From NCBI GenBank assembly GCA_027037155.1, contig JALWBK010000096.1, positions 1 to 11,219 of the forward strand: 11,219 nt of DNA, in the 5' to 3' direction. The DNA is from a bacterium. Lineage in GTDB: Bacteria; Thermosulfidibacterota; Thermosulfidibacteria; Thermosulfidibacterales; Thermosulfidibacteraceae. Positions within the stretch are counted from its first letter, which is position 1, and every line of letters begins with the position of its first letter. Shown here piece after piece: positions 1 through 7,389 of this stretch. The position numbers and the translations under genes are program-made. Below the pieces are notes generated by a model. That model ran no database searches, was not told where the DNA came from, and saw only the letters and a list, made by a program, of their open reading frames with translations.

Positions 1-476
1 TTATCTAAAACTTCCAAAGCAAAAACTATCTCATCACCCAAAAAGGCTTTAGCAACACTTTCGGCAAGCAAAGAAGAACGTGGATAGAGGGAAAAGCCTC
101 CTAAAATACCCTCTAACTCTTCCAAGATCCCTGAAGAGCTTTCGTGTAGTTGTCCCACCATAAAGAGGGTTCCTCCTGCACTGGGCACCAATTCGCAGTG
201 AAATTTTATATCCATACTGCCCACATCTGGCAGAAGCTTCTCAATCTCCATATAAGCCACTTTTTTCAACCTAAAAACGGGATAGGGATACCAGCGCGAT
301 ATCACACACGAATAGGGCAAACCTGAAACTACACATACTTCCTCCTCTGAAAAACTATCAGCATACCCTTTCAAAGTTTCAGTTAACTCCTGCACTCTAC
401 ACTCAAACAGCTTTTCCCACCTTTCCTTATGTGTAAACCCCCTAACAGAAGAACCAAGAAGTTCTACCACAAGCAT
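1..476 (-). CDS. PilM/GspL-like actin-fold assembly protein, N-terminal part (partial)
   Basis: The reading frame is open from ATG at 476-474 to the left edge: 158 codons, with the 3' end outside the window. The start MLVVELLGSSVRGF resembles the first phosphate-binding loop of the PilM/GspL/FtsA actin-like fold. Residues of about 50-85 (LPYSCVISRWYPYPVFRLKK, then MEIEKLLPD) match the pattern in GspL and PilM of a Pro-rich strand, a basic stretch and the 'E-x-LLP' motif. The next part (about 110-150) looks like the following helix pair. These proteins sit at the inner-membrane base of type II secretion systems or type IV pili and bind the N-terminus of a bitopic partner (GspM, PilN). No ATG, GTG or TTG lies upstream in frame before a stop. 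A GAAGGT directly abuts the ATG, too close for a normal ribosome site. Family assignment is by motif only and cannot separate PilM from GspL. Confidence 0.55.
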   Translation of the reverse strand, partial: MLVVELLGSSVRGFTHKERWEKLFECRVQELTETLKGYADSFSEEEVCVVSGLPYSCVISRWYPYPVFRLKKVAYMEIEKLLPDVGSMDIKFHCELVPSAGGTLFMVGQLHESSSGILEELEGILGGFSLYPRSSLLAESVAKAFLGDEIVFALEVLD

Positions 477-482
477 ACCTTC

Positions 483-511
483 AAAATAGCAGCGTTTACA
501 TCTATTGACAA
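483..511 (-). promoter_or_regulatory. Predicted sigma70-type promoter of the PilM/GspL-like gene
   Basis: On the minus strand TTGTCA (511-506) and TATTTT (488-483) are separated by 17 bp. A start about 7 bases after the -10 box would fall at about 476, the A of the ATG, so the transcript may be leaderless. The -35 box overlaps the -35 box of the opposite promoter. This is seen by eye only. Confidence 0.4.
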
Positions 512-534
512 TAGTGCAACTGTTTACCTAAAAT
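505..534 (+). promoter_or_regulatory. Predicted sigma70-type promoter of the antiporter gene
   Basis: A perfect TTGACA (505-510) and TAAAAT (529-534, five of six consensus bases) are spaced 18 bp apart. The predicted start near 541 gives a leader of about 30 bases that contains the ribosome site AGGAGG at 556-561, 10 bases before the ATG. It is the best promoter in the window. Confidence 0.6.
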
Positions 535-571
535 TGCGCAGCGTCTAAAACAAACAGGAGGACAGAGAAAA

Positions 572-1999
572 ATGAAACGGAAAACCGTTGTTGTTTTCAG
601 TACACTTTTCCTCCTGTCTCTTTCTACAGTAGCTTTGGCAGGAGAAGCTAACGAAGCCTTTCATCTCGGAGAAAAGCTGCCCCTCTGGAGCTCTATCCCC
701 TTTGCAGGGATACTACTGTCCATAGCCATCTTTCCCTTGGTGGCGCCAGAATTCTGGCACCATCACTACCCGAAGGTGTCGGCCTTCTGGGCCCTTATAG
801 TAGCTCTTCCCCTTCTGTACGCCTTTAAAGGTGTGGCTGTACACGAAATCTTGCACATATACATAGCAGACTATATCCCCTTCATCATTTTACTCTGGTC
901 TCTCTACACAGTAGCTGGAGGAATGCACCTAAGGGGAACTCTGAGGGGCACTCCGTTGATAAATACCTTGATGCTGACCTTTGGAACCCTAATTGCGTCT
1001 TGGGTGGGAACCACCGGTGCAGCTATGCTCCTCATAAGGCCCTTCCTAAGAGCCAATGCTCACCGAAAGTACAGAACCTATCAGGTGGTATTCTTTATCT
1101 TTCTCATTTGCAACATAGGCGGTATCCTCACCCCGTTGGGTGATCCCCCACTGTTTTTAGGCTTTCTGCACGGCGTACCTTTCTTCTGGACCACAAAGAC
1201 CCTCTTTCCTGTACTTGCCCTAAACGCATCCATACTTCTGGTGCTGTTCTTCCTCATTGACTGGTACTTTTACAGGAAAGAGGAGACCCAACAGCCTGTT
1301 GATGAAACAAAACTCAAACTTGAAGGGCTGCATAATCTAATCTTCTTAGCTGGGATAGTTGGTGCTGTGCTCTTCAGTGGCATGGTTCACTTGGGACACG
1401 TCAGCATTTTTGGTGTTCACAGAGAGATATCCACCCTAATAAGAGATGCAGTTATGGTGATCATGGGTCTACTTTCGCTGAAAACCACATCTTGGGAGAT
1501 AAGAAAAGCCAACGACTTTACTTGGTTCCCCATCTTGGAGGTGGCATACCTCTTTGCAGGAATCTTTATGACCATGATTCCCCCCATAGCTATCCTCAAA
1601 GCAGGAGAGAAAGGCGCCCTCGGGTGGTTTATCGCCTCCGTCAGAGATCCTGCACACTTCTTCTGGGCAACGGGAACACTTTCAAGCTTCTTGGACAACG
1701 CTCCTACCTATCTTACCTTCCTCAATACGGCTTTGGGTAGGTTCTTTGCCGGTGTACCTGAAAAACAGGCTATACACATGCTCATCGCTCACAAGTCCAT
1801 CTTTCTGGAAGCCATTTCCGCAGGTGCAGTGCTGATGGGCGCCAACACCTACATAGGAAACGCCCCCAACTTTATGGTGAGATCCATAGCCGAAGAGGCC
1901 GGAGTGCCCATGCCCAGCTTCTTTGGCTACATCCTCAAGTTCTCGCTGCCCATACTGATCCCCGTGTTTATACTCACAACCTTCATCTTCTTCGCCTAA
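572..1999 (+). CDS. NhaD/CitMHS-type sodium:proton antiporter
   Basis: This 475-residue integral membrane protein of the ion transporter superfamily probably exchanges Na+ for H+ at the inner membrane. Residues 1-24 look like a cleavable signal peptide (basic start, hydrophobic core, ALAGEA), as in other members of this group. About eleven further hydrophobic segments follow. The diagnostic half-site motifs are present: [17 protein letters not shown] (about 181-197) in the first half, and [11 protein letters not shown] (about 371-381) and [12 protein letters not shown] (about 424-435) in the second. These inverted-repeat loops carry the ion-binding Asp/Asn/Pro residues. Spacing from AGGAGG to ATG is good. 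The gene stands alone, divergent from the PilM/GspL-like gene, and its TAA overlaps the rpoD stop. Exact ion specificity is inferred; a dicarboxylate substrate is less likely. Confidence 0.85.
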   Translation: MKRKTVVVFSTLFLLSLSTVALAGEANEAFHLGEKLPLWSSIPFAGILLSIAIFPLVAPEFWHHHYPKVSAFWALIVALPLLYAFKGVAVHEILHIYIADYIPFIILLWSLYTVAGGMHLRGTLRGTPLINTLMLTFGTLIASWVGTTGAAMLLIRPFLRANAHRKYRTYQVVFFIFLICNIGGILTPLGDPPLFLGFLHGVPFFWTTKTLFPVLALNASILLVLFFLIDWYFYRKEETQQPVDETKLKLEGLHNLIFLAGIVGAVLFSGMVHLGHVSIFGVHREISTLIRDAVMVIMGLLSLKTTSWEIRKANDFTWFPILEVAYLFAGIFMTMIPPIAILKAGEKGALGWFIASVRDPAHFFWATGTLSSFLDNAPTYLTFLNTALGRFFAGVPEKQAIHMLIAHKSIFLEAISAGAVLMGANTYIGNAPNFMVRSIAEEAGVPMPSFFGYILKFSLPILIPVFILTTFIFFA

Positions 2000-3789
2000 A
2001 GGAGGTCCTTCTCAGAGATATTTTTAAGAATAGACATATCCACAGGGTTCCTGAGCTTCTTCAGGGCTTTGGCCTCTATCTGCCTGATCCTCTCCCTTGT
2101 CACCTTAAATACCCTTCCCACCTCCTCTAAGGTATGCTCTGCATCCATATCTATACCAAAACGCATCTTAAGAACCTTCTGCTCCCTTTCTGAAAGCGTC
2201 TCAAGGGCCTCGTAAACCTTCTCCTTCAAAGCCTCTAAAGTAGCCACCTCTTCAGGCCTCTCAATAGACACATCCTCCACAAAGTCGCCCAAAGAGCTGT
2301 CTTCATCGTCTCCTATGGGAGTCTCAAGAGAGATGGGTTCTTTGGCTATCTTAAAGATCTTTTTAACCTTCTCCACAGGCATATCTGCCTTCTTTGCTAT
2401 CTCCTCAGGGGTGGGCTCCCTGCCAAGCTCCTGGTACAGCTGCCTTCCCGTCTTCACCAGCTTGTTTATAGTCTCTATCATGTGCACGGGAATCCTTATG
2501 GTTCTCGCCTGATCGGCAATGGCCCTGGTGATGGCCTGCCTGATCCACCAGGTAGCGTAGGTCGAGAACTTGTAGCCCCTCTGGTACTCAAACTTCTCCA
2601 CAGCCTTCATCAAACCAATATTTCCTTCCTGTATAAGATCTAAAAGCTGCAGTCCCCTGTTGGTGTACTTCTTGGCTATGCTCACCACCAAGCGAAGATT
2701 GGCCTCAGCAAGTAATGTTTTAGCCTCCTTTTCTTCTGCTATTCCCTCCTCTATCTCTTTCAACGCAGCCCTCAGCTCCTCCACGTGGACCGTGGCCTCT
2801 TTCTCCACCATCCTTATTTTACGCTTGGCCTCAAGTATCTTCTGCCTCAAGTCGTTGAGCACATCGTATCCCATTCCAGTTACCTTTCTGCACCTCTCCT
2901 CTCTCTCCTCCTCACTCTCTAACACATCCACAGCTTCAGACATAAACTCAAGGAACGTATCTGAGGGCATAAGTAAAACCTCCTCACACCTTTTGAGCTC
3001 CTCCTGTGCCTCATCCGCTATCTTCACATACTCCCTTATCTTATCCACGAGCCTCTCTATCTGAGAACTGGCGATACTCATGCTCTTAACGACATCTGCC
3101 ATCTGTGCCTTCTTCTCTTCCACCAACTTCTTTAGCCTCTCCTCCTCTTCCTGGGACAAGCTCTCCTCTGCAAGCCTCCTCCTATACTCCTCAAACTCCT
3201 CAAAGAGTCCCTTCAACCTCTCCACCTTACCAAGAAAAGCCCTCTTCTCCTTCTCCACAGACTCAGACCCTGCATCATCCACAATCAAGACCTCTTCTAT
3301 GTCTATCTCATCATTCTTGAGCAGATCAGCCAACTCAAAGAGCTTCTTTACCGTCATAGGGATAGAAATCACGGTATTTATGGTTTTTAATCTTCCCGCT
3401 TCTATCCTCTTGGCAAGCTCCACCTCCTCCTCACGGGAGAGAAGCGGGATATTTCCCATCTCCTGAAGATACATCCTAACAGGGTCTGCTCCTCCACTCT
3501 CCCTTTCGTAGGTCTCCTCCTCTACCCCCTCCCATGTTACTACCGCCTCAAAATCCTCTTCCTCTTCTGTAGCATCGGAAAGTAAAGCCACCGCAACTTC
3601 AGAAGGATCCTGTACCACCTGAATGTTCATCTCATCCAATATCTTCAGTATCTCCTCCCTCTGCTGCTTATCTTCCATCTCTTTGGGAAGCACTGACCTC
3701 AAATCGTCGTAGGTTACATAGCCCCTCTTTTTGCCCATACTAATGATCTTCCTAAGGCTCATCAAACGGGCGGTTTCGGTGAAGTTCAT
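1996..3789 (-). CDS. rpoD: RNA polymerase primary sigma factor (sigma70, RpoD)
   Basis: This is the primary sigma factor, 597 residues from the chosen start. In order it has region 1.1 (about 10-62), region 1.2 with [11 protein letters not shown] (about 102-112), a long acidic coiled-coil-rich non-conserved region (about 130-355), region 2 from [12 protein letters not shown] (about 364) through the -10-recognising helix [18 protein letters not shown] (about 410-427), region 3, and region 4 with the helix-turn-helix ending RERIRQIE (about 565-572). The size is close to E. coli RpoD. The tail after KKLRNP ([15 protein letters not shown]) is somewhat longer than usual. An ATG at 3813 overlaps the dnaG TGA as ATGA but has no ribosome site. 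The ATG at 3789 has GGAGG 7 bases upstream and starts with [14 protein letters not shown], so it is preferred. dnaG lies immediately upstream in the same operon. Confidence 0.97.
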   Translation of the reverse strand: MNFTETARLMSLRKIISMGKKRGYVTYDDLRSVLPKEMEDKQQREEILKILDEMNIQVVQDPSEVAVALLSDATEEEEDFEAVVTWEGVEEETYERESGGADPVRMYLQEMGNIPLLSREEEVELAKRIEAGRLKTINTVISIPMTVKKLFELADLLKNDEIDIEEVLIVDDAGSESVEKEKRAFLGKVERLKGLFEEFEEYRRRLAEESLSQEEEERLKKLVEEKKAQMADVVKSMSIASSQIERLVDKIREYVKIADEAQEELKRCEEVLLMPSDTFLEFMSEAVDVLESEEEREERCRKVTGMGYDVLNDLRQKILEAKRKIRMVEKEATVHVEELRAALKEIEEGIAEEKEAKTLLAEANLRLVVSIAKKYTNRGLQLLDLIQEGNIGLMKAVEKFEYQRGYKFSTYATWWIRQAITRAIADQARTIRIPVHMIETINKLVKTGRQLYQELGREPTPEEIAKKADMPVEKVKKIFKIAKEPISLETPIGDDEDSSLGDFVEDVSIERPEEVATLEALKEKVYEALETLSEREQKVLKMRFGIDMDAEHTLEEVGRVFKVTRERIRQIEAKALKKLRNPVDMSILKNISEKDLL

Positions 3790-3792
3790 AGG

Positions 3793-3803
3793 CCCCCCTC
3801 CCT
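3793..3803 (-). promoter_or_regulatory. Strong rpoD ribosome binding site that decides the start
   Basis: The minus strand reads AGGGAGGGGGG here. Its GGAGG core (3801-3797) lies 7 bases from the ATG at 3789-3787. The upstream in-frame ATG at 3813 has only A/T-rich sequence before it. Confidence 0.7.
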
Positions 3804-3809
3804 GTACTT

Positions 3810-5486
3810 TCATATTTTTAAGTTTCTAAGCTTTTCAACGTAAAGCCTGAGAAGCTCCCCGTACTCAGAGCTTTTATTTCTCTGAGCCTCCTTGATCTTC
3901 TCTTTAAGCTTCTGCACCTCTTTGGCAGCAATTCGCTTTTTCAAAAGCTCAAGAGCCGAGGTCACATCAACCTCAGCCTCATCAAACAAGGCTTTTCCTA
4001 CCAAAGACATCTCCTCTTCAGAAAGCTCATCAACAAAGGACTTAACATCCCCTCTATCAAGCATCTTTTCTATTAAAGACCTGACTGTTTCATCTTTAAA
4101 GCAAGAGGGATCTATCTTTTCCCTCCAGGCCTGCCACAATTCAGCATCTCTTAAAAAAGCTACCAATACATCCCTTTCCCACTCAACCTTCGTACCACTG
4201 CGAATTTTCTCCTTTTGCCGATGTCTAATTCTCTTTTTACGAGACAAGGCCCCCTTCAAATCCTCAACGGGAACAAAGATTCTTTCAGATACGTAAGCCA
4301 GCACTGAATCTATCACGAGAGGATCCTCCGTTTCCTCTAAAAGCTCAAAAATTTCCTCCAATGCCTCTTTTCTGGAAAAAGAGCCGTCTCCCATTCTCTC
4401 AAGAACTATCTCAACAGCAGACCTTGAACGCTCAAGAAGCTCGCTAAGGGCATCTGCTCCGTACCTTTTCACGAAATCGTCCGGATCCATCCCCTCTGGA
4501 AGCTCAACGATTTTTCCCTCCACCCCCACCGCATAAAGCATCTTGCTGGCCCTAAAAGCCGCCTTTTTGCCTGCCGCATCACCATCGTAGAGAAGATAGA
4601 CGTTTTTAGTTAGTCTGCTCAGCATCTTGGCCTGCTCAAGGGTAAAAGCCGTTCCTAAAGAGGCCACCGTTTCCCTGAAGCCCGCCACATGCATAGAGAT
4701 GACATCCATGTAACCCTCTACCACAATGACCCTATCGGCCTTCCTTATGTAGGGCTTTGCCTGGTTAAGGCCATAAAGAACCTTCCCCTTGGAAAAGATG
4801 GAGGTTTCCGGACTGTTGAGATATTTTGGCTCTCCCTCCCCAAGGACTCTGCCACCAAAGGCAACCACATCGCCCTTGTTATCACATATAGGAATCATAA
4901 TCCTTTCAAAAAACTTGGGGAGAAACCTTCCATCCCTTTTGGTGAAGAGTCCACTTGCCACAAGTTCCTGTTCGGTAAATCCCCTTTTCAGTAGCATCTG
5001 TGATAAATCAAAACCGGAAGGGGCATAACCAATCTTAAACACATCCCACCAGAGAGGCTGTATCCCTCTATCTTTGAGGTACTCTCGCGCCTTTTCCCCC
5101 ACCTCGGTCCTTAAAAAGTTCACATAGGCCTCAGCTATCACCCTGTGCAGCTCCTTCAGACGGTCCCTGTTCCTCTTCTCCTCTGGAGAGAAACCTTTAA
5201 GATCTACCTCCACTCCGGCAATCTCTGCCGCCTTTTCCACAGCATCAAGAAAATCCAGGCCCTCTATAAGTTGAATAAACTTAATCACATCACCACCAAC
5301 CTGACAGCCAAAGCAGTAGAACATCTGCCTGTCGGGACTAACGGTAAAGGAGGGGGTCTTCTCTATGTGGAAGGGACAAAGGCCTACGTAGTTCCTACCC
5401 ACTCTTTTTAACGGCACATACGCAGATACAACATCAACAACATCAAGGCGGGACTTTATCTCATCCAAAAGAAAATTGATCCCCAT
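3810..5486 (-). CDS. dnaG: DNA primase DnaG
   Basis: This primase makes RNA primers at the replication fork. The N-terminal CHC2 zinc ribbon is complete: C37, H40, C58 and C61 (CPFH and CFGC). The catalytic core has the basic RNA-strand motif around FERIMIPI (193-200) and GGR (211-213). The TOPRIM domain carries VVEGYMD with E257 and DGDAAG with D301 and D303, the metal-binding acidic residues. The C-terminal helicase-binding part (about 430-558) is Lys/Glu-rich and poorly conserved, as usual; 558 residues is near family length. The start [20 protein letters not shown] aligns with the usual primase N-terminus, yet there is no Shine-Dalgarno before the ATG at 5486. Its TGA overlaps an ATG in frame with rpoD, so the two genes are probably co-transcribed. 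Confidence 0.97.
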   Translation of the reverse strand: MGINFLLDEIKSRLDVVDVVSAYVPLKRVGRNYVGLCPFHIEKTPSFTVSPDRQMFYCFGCQVGGDVIKFIQLIEGLDFLDAVEKAAEIAGVEVDLKGFSPEEKRNRDRLKELHRVIAEAYVNFLRTEVGEKAREYLKDRGIQPLWWDVFKIGYAPSGFDLSQMLLKRGFTEQELVASGLFTKRDGRFLPKFFERIMIPICDNKGDVVAFGGRVLGEGEPKYLNSPETSIFSKGKVLYGLNQAKPYIRKADRVIVVEGYMDVISMHVAGFRETVASLGTAFTLEQAKMLSRLTKNVYLLYDGDAAGKKAAFRASKMLYAVGVEGKIVELPEGMDPDDFVKRYGADALSELLERSRSAVEIVLERMGDGSFSRKEALEEIFELLEETEDPLVIDSVLAYVSERIFVPVEDLKGALSRKKRIRHRQKEKIRSGTKVEWERDVLVAFLRDAELWQAWREKIDPSCFKDETVRSLIEKMLDRGDVKSFVDELSEEEMSLVGKALFDEAEVDVTSALELLKKRIAAKEVQKLKEKIKEAQRNKSSEYGELLRLYVEKLRNLKI

Positions 5487-5496
5487 GCTTTTGAAA

Positions 5497-5524
5497 AAGA
5501 TAGGGAGAAAATGACAAATTTCAA
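5497..5524 (-). promoter_or_regulatory. Predicted promoter of dnaG-rpoD
   Basis: On the minus strand TTGAAA (5524-5519) and TATCTT (5502-5497) are spaced 16 bp apart, just downstream of the terminator and just upstream of dnaG. The predicted start near 5490 leaves only about 4 bases before the ATG at 5486, so the message could be nearly leaderless. This fits the absence of a ribosome site. Confidence 0.4.
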
Positions 5525-5528
5525 GGGG

Positions 5529-5563
5529 AAAAAGGGAGGGGGTTTTTTCTCCCCTCCCTTTTT
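5529..5563 (-). terminator. Rho-independent terminator of the cytochrome c3 gene, possibly bidirectional
   Basis: A perfect 13-bp inverted repeat (AAAAAGGGAGGGG at 5529-5541, its complement at 5551-5563) encloses a 9-base loop. The outer arms are A and T runs, so on the minus strand the G/C-rich stem of 8 bp is followed by TTTTT. It starts 15 bases after the cytochrome stop and separates that gene from dnaG on the same strand. The symmetry would also allow termination on the plus strand. Confidence 0.85.
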
Positions 5564-5577
5564 AAACGCATAACTGC

Positions 5578-5931
5578 TTACTTATGGCAACCCCTACAGC
5601 TGGTGGGAGCCTTATAACCCTCTTTCTTCTTGGCCCTGTGGCAGCCCTTACACCTTTTGTGGAATACCCTCATGGCCTTGGGAGCTTCACCCTTCTTCTT
5701 GCAGCCATGGCAGGTGAAGCAGGACTGAGGCTCTCCCTGGCCGTTCCACTTGTGGTGGCACACGTTACACTTCTTATTCACGATTTCAACATGAGCCTTG
5801 TGGTTAAAGGTGACCGCAGCCTTTCTCTTCTTGCACTGGTCAATGGTAACAGTAGTAGGTGCTGCGGCAAAGGCTACAGCGGTCACAACCATAAAGGCCA
5901 AAGCCACCAATCCGTAACCCCATCTCTTCAT
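5578..5931 (-). CDS. Periplasmic tetraheme cytochrome c3 (class III)
   Basis: This small electron carrier has 117 residues, about 93 after removal of a signal peptide (MKRWGYGLVALAFMVVTAVA, then FAAAP). Four covalent heme sites are visible: CNVCH (55-59), CFTCH (71-75), CKGCH (94-98) and CRGCH (112-116). Exactly four other histidines exist: H44 and H47 in FNHKAH, H60 next to the first site, and H91 in FHKRC. That is the number needed for bis-His ligation of all four hemes, as in c3 cytochromes of sulfate reducers. Two cysteines, C33 and C77, are not in heme motifs. The mature chain is very Lys-rich, as expected for docking to acidic partners such as hydrogenases. The ATG at 5931 is chosen, 9 bases from AAGGAGG; a GTG at 5934 would add one residue. 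It is a single-gene unit with its own terminator. No redox partner gene lies in the window. Confidence 0.93.
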   Translation of the reverse strand: MKRWGYGLVALAFMVVTAVAFAAAPTTVTIDQCKKRKAAVTFNHKAHVEIVNKKCNVCHHKWNGQGEPQSCFTCHGCKKKGEAPKAMRVFHKRCKGCHRAKKKEGYKAPTSCRGCHK

Positions 5932-5940
5932 CACATTCCA

Positions 5941-5947
5941 CCTCCTT
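5941..5947 (-). promoter_or_regulatory. Cytochrome c3 ribosome binding site with overlapping start codons
   Basis: A full AAGGAGG is followed by GTGGAATGTGATGAAG. Three start codons compete: ATG at 5936 (followed at once by TGA), GTG at 5934 and ATG at 5931. Only the last two read the cytochrome. Confidence 0.65.
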
Positions 5948-5969
5948 CAAGTGATTATGCTCGCAAGTG

Positions 5970-5998
5970 CTTTTACTCCCTCTTGCTCCCACAGTCAA
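5970..5998 (-). promoter_or_regulatory. Predicted promoter of the cytochrome c3 gene
   Basis: On the minus strand TTGACT (5998-5993) and TAAAAG (5975-5970) are 17 bp apart. The predicted start near 5963 gives a leader of about 32 bases that holds the ribosome site. On the other strand a TATACT at 6001-6006 could be the -10 box of the divergent gene, but it has no convincing -35 box. Confidence 0.45.
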
Positions 5999-6018
5999 TA
6001 TATACTATCTATCGGCTC

Positions 6019-7389
6019 ATGCCATGGAAAAGTTTTGAAGAAGCGCCAAAAGATGGATATTTTCTCGTCTTAGTCCACTCCCGCACACTGCCACTGTCGG
6101 TAAAGATAAAGGAGTTCATAGAGCAAAATGTTAAAAAGAAAGAGAAGATTCTCATAGACTGGCACATGGAAAGGGACTTAGCCTTAAGATACACTTCAAT
6201 TCCCCCGAGGCTACTTGTAGCCGACAAACAATGGCGCATGAAAGCATTAGACGACATTCCAACGGATAACATTAGCGAGGTGGAGCCAGAGGTGGCATTT
6301 ACGGATAGCATCCCTCCCTCTTACAAGTGCCTCACCGAAACCGTTTTGAGGGAGTTTGCGAAAAATCTGCTGTTTCTCTATGATCCTTACACCGGAGGCT
6401 TTGGAAGCTGCCCCAAGCTCACAAACCCCAGGGCCTTGGAGGGAGCCATTGCCCTGTGGGTGCTGGACAGAGACATAAGGTTCAGAATGATAGTGGAGGA
6501 TACCCTCAACGTAATCCTCCACTCTCCAATGAATAAGGATGGGAAGATATCCACATTTTCGTTTCAGAGCAACTGGATGGAGCCCTCAGAAGAGTACACA
6601 GTGGAAAACCAATCCCTCATGGCATCAGTGCTCCTCATGGCAGCCAAAAGCATACCCAAACCTGCCTTTAACAAAGAGGCGCTCAAAGTTCTCTCAAAAA
6701 CGGAAGAACTGCAGATATGCGCAGAGTTTGAAAGGTACCTTTACGCAAGAGCGTTAGCCCTGTGCTACCAGTCCACTTTAGAGCCCTCTTTCCTGGAAAA
6801 AGCCGAAAGGCTGATAGAAAAGGCTCCAGAGGATACCTACATCGGTAGCCATCTCGCCTTTGCAGAAGCCCTTTTTGAGCTCTACACTGCCACAGGGGAA
6901 GAGATGTTTCTTGAGGCTTTGGACTCAACATTAGAACATATCGTCAACGCATACTACACGGGCAACGCATTCAAGGACTCCACCAGAGATATTCCCCAAA
7001 GGTACGGCGTTGAAGAAAACGCAAGGGCGTGCGAGATTCTCCTGAAGATAGCGTATATAAAAGAGAGAGACGACTACAAAGAGCTTGCTACATCCACCCT
7101 TGAAAACATGGCCAAGAAGGCATTGGATGAAGGAATACCAGGGCTTTGTTTCATAACTCCTGTGGTGCTTGCCCTGTATGGACCCATGGTAATACACCTC
7201 AAAGGACACGACTTTGAACTGAAACGGGCCGCATTTACCCTTATGAACCCTATGAGGATCATCAAACACGAAGAGGCTAAAGACTACAGTGCTAACCTCT
7301 GCTTCTCCAACATCTGCTTTCCCGAAACCAGGGACGCCAACCAGCTGAGGGATTACATCGTAAGCCTGCTTCTCACATCAAGAAGATGA
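6019..7389 (+). CDS. Divergent, shortened SSP411/YyaL-like protein (degenerate thioredoxin fold plus alpha/alpha barrel)
   Basis: The 456-residue product resembles COG1331 (YyaL, human SPATA20/SSP411), whose function is poorly known. Residues 1-80 follow the DUF255 thioredoxin-like pattern: WKSFEEAPKDGYFLVLVHS, then ILIDWHMERD in place of the usual 'VKVDREERPD'. The region where the family has a Cys-x-x-Cys (about 20-27, HSRTLPLS) has no cysteine. DPYTGGFGSCPKL (122-134) matches the family signature 'DPxxGGFGxAPKF'. The C-terminal half (about 285-395) follows the barrel pattern, with ELYTATGEEMFLEAL and ENARACEILLKIAYI matching the 'SGNSVAAxxLLRL' repeat. Usual members are about 650-700 residues, so the middle of the barrel is much reduced. 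No signal peptide is seen. The frame stays open upstream across the cytochrome gene, but that part is antisense; ATG 6019 is the first plausible start and lacks a Shine-Dalgarno. It overlaps the next gene as ATGA. Confidence 0.7.
   Translation: MPWKSFEEAPKDGYFLVLVHSRTLPLSVKIKEFIEQNVKKKEKILIDWHMERDLALRYTSIPPRLLVADKQWRMKALDDIPTDNISEVEPEVAFTDSIPPSYKCLTETVLREFAKNLLFLYDPYTGGFGSCPKLTNPRALEGAIALWVLDRDIRFRMIVEDTLNVILHSPMNKDGKISTFSFQSNWMEPSEEYTVENQSLMASVLLMAAKSIPKPAFNKEALKVLSKTEELQICAEFERYLYARALALCYQSTLEPSFLEKAERLIEKAPEDTYIGSHLAFAEALFELYTATGEEMFLEALDSTLEHIVNAYYTGNAFKDSTRDIPQRYGVEENARACEILLKIAYIKERDDYKELATSTLENMAKKALDEGIPGLCFITPVVLALYGPMVIHLKGHDFELKRAAFTLMNPMRIIKHEEAKDYSANLCFSNICFPETRDANQLRDYIVSLLLTSRR

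Noticed and set aside
1996..2008. A perfect Shine-Dalgarno-like AAAGGAGGTC just after the antiporter stop on the plus strand.
   Set aside because: It is the complement of the last rpoD codons and no plus-strand gene follows.
2660..3466. Two Ser/Leu-rich open frames antisense to the non-conserved region of rpoD.
   Set aside because: They mirror Glu/Lys/Leu-rich codons of the coiled-coil segment and have no ribosome sites or recognisable motifs.
5983..6011. TTGCTC (5983-5988) and TATCTA (6006-6011), 17 bp apart, as a promoter for the YyaL-like gene.
   Set aside because: Only three of six bases match in each box. The nearby TATACT is better but lacks a -35 box, so no promoter feature is claimed.
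5584..6018. An open frame continuous with the YyaL-like gene, extending 145 codons upstream to an ATG at 5584.
   Set aside because: It is exactly antisense to the cytochrome c3 gene, crosses that gene's promoter, has no ribosome site and its translation resembles no known N-terminal domain. The openness follows from the Lys-rich codons on the other strand.
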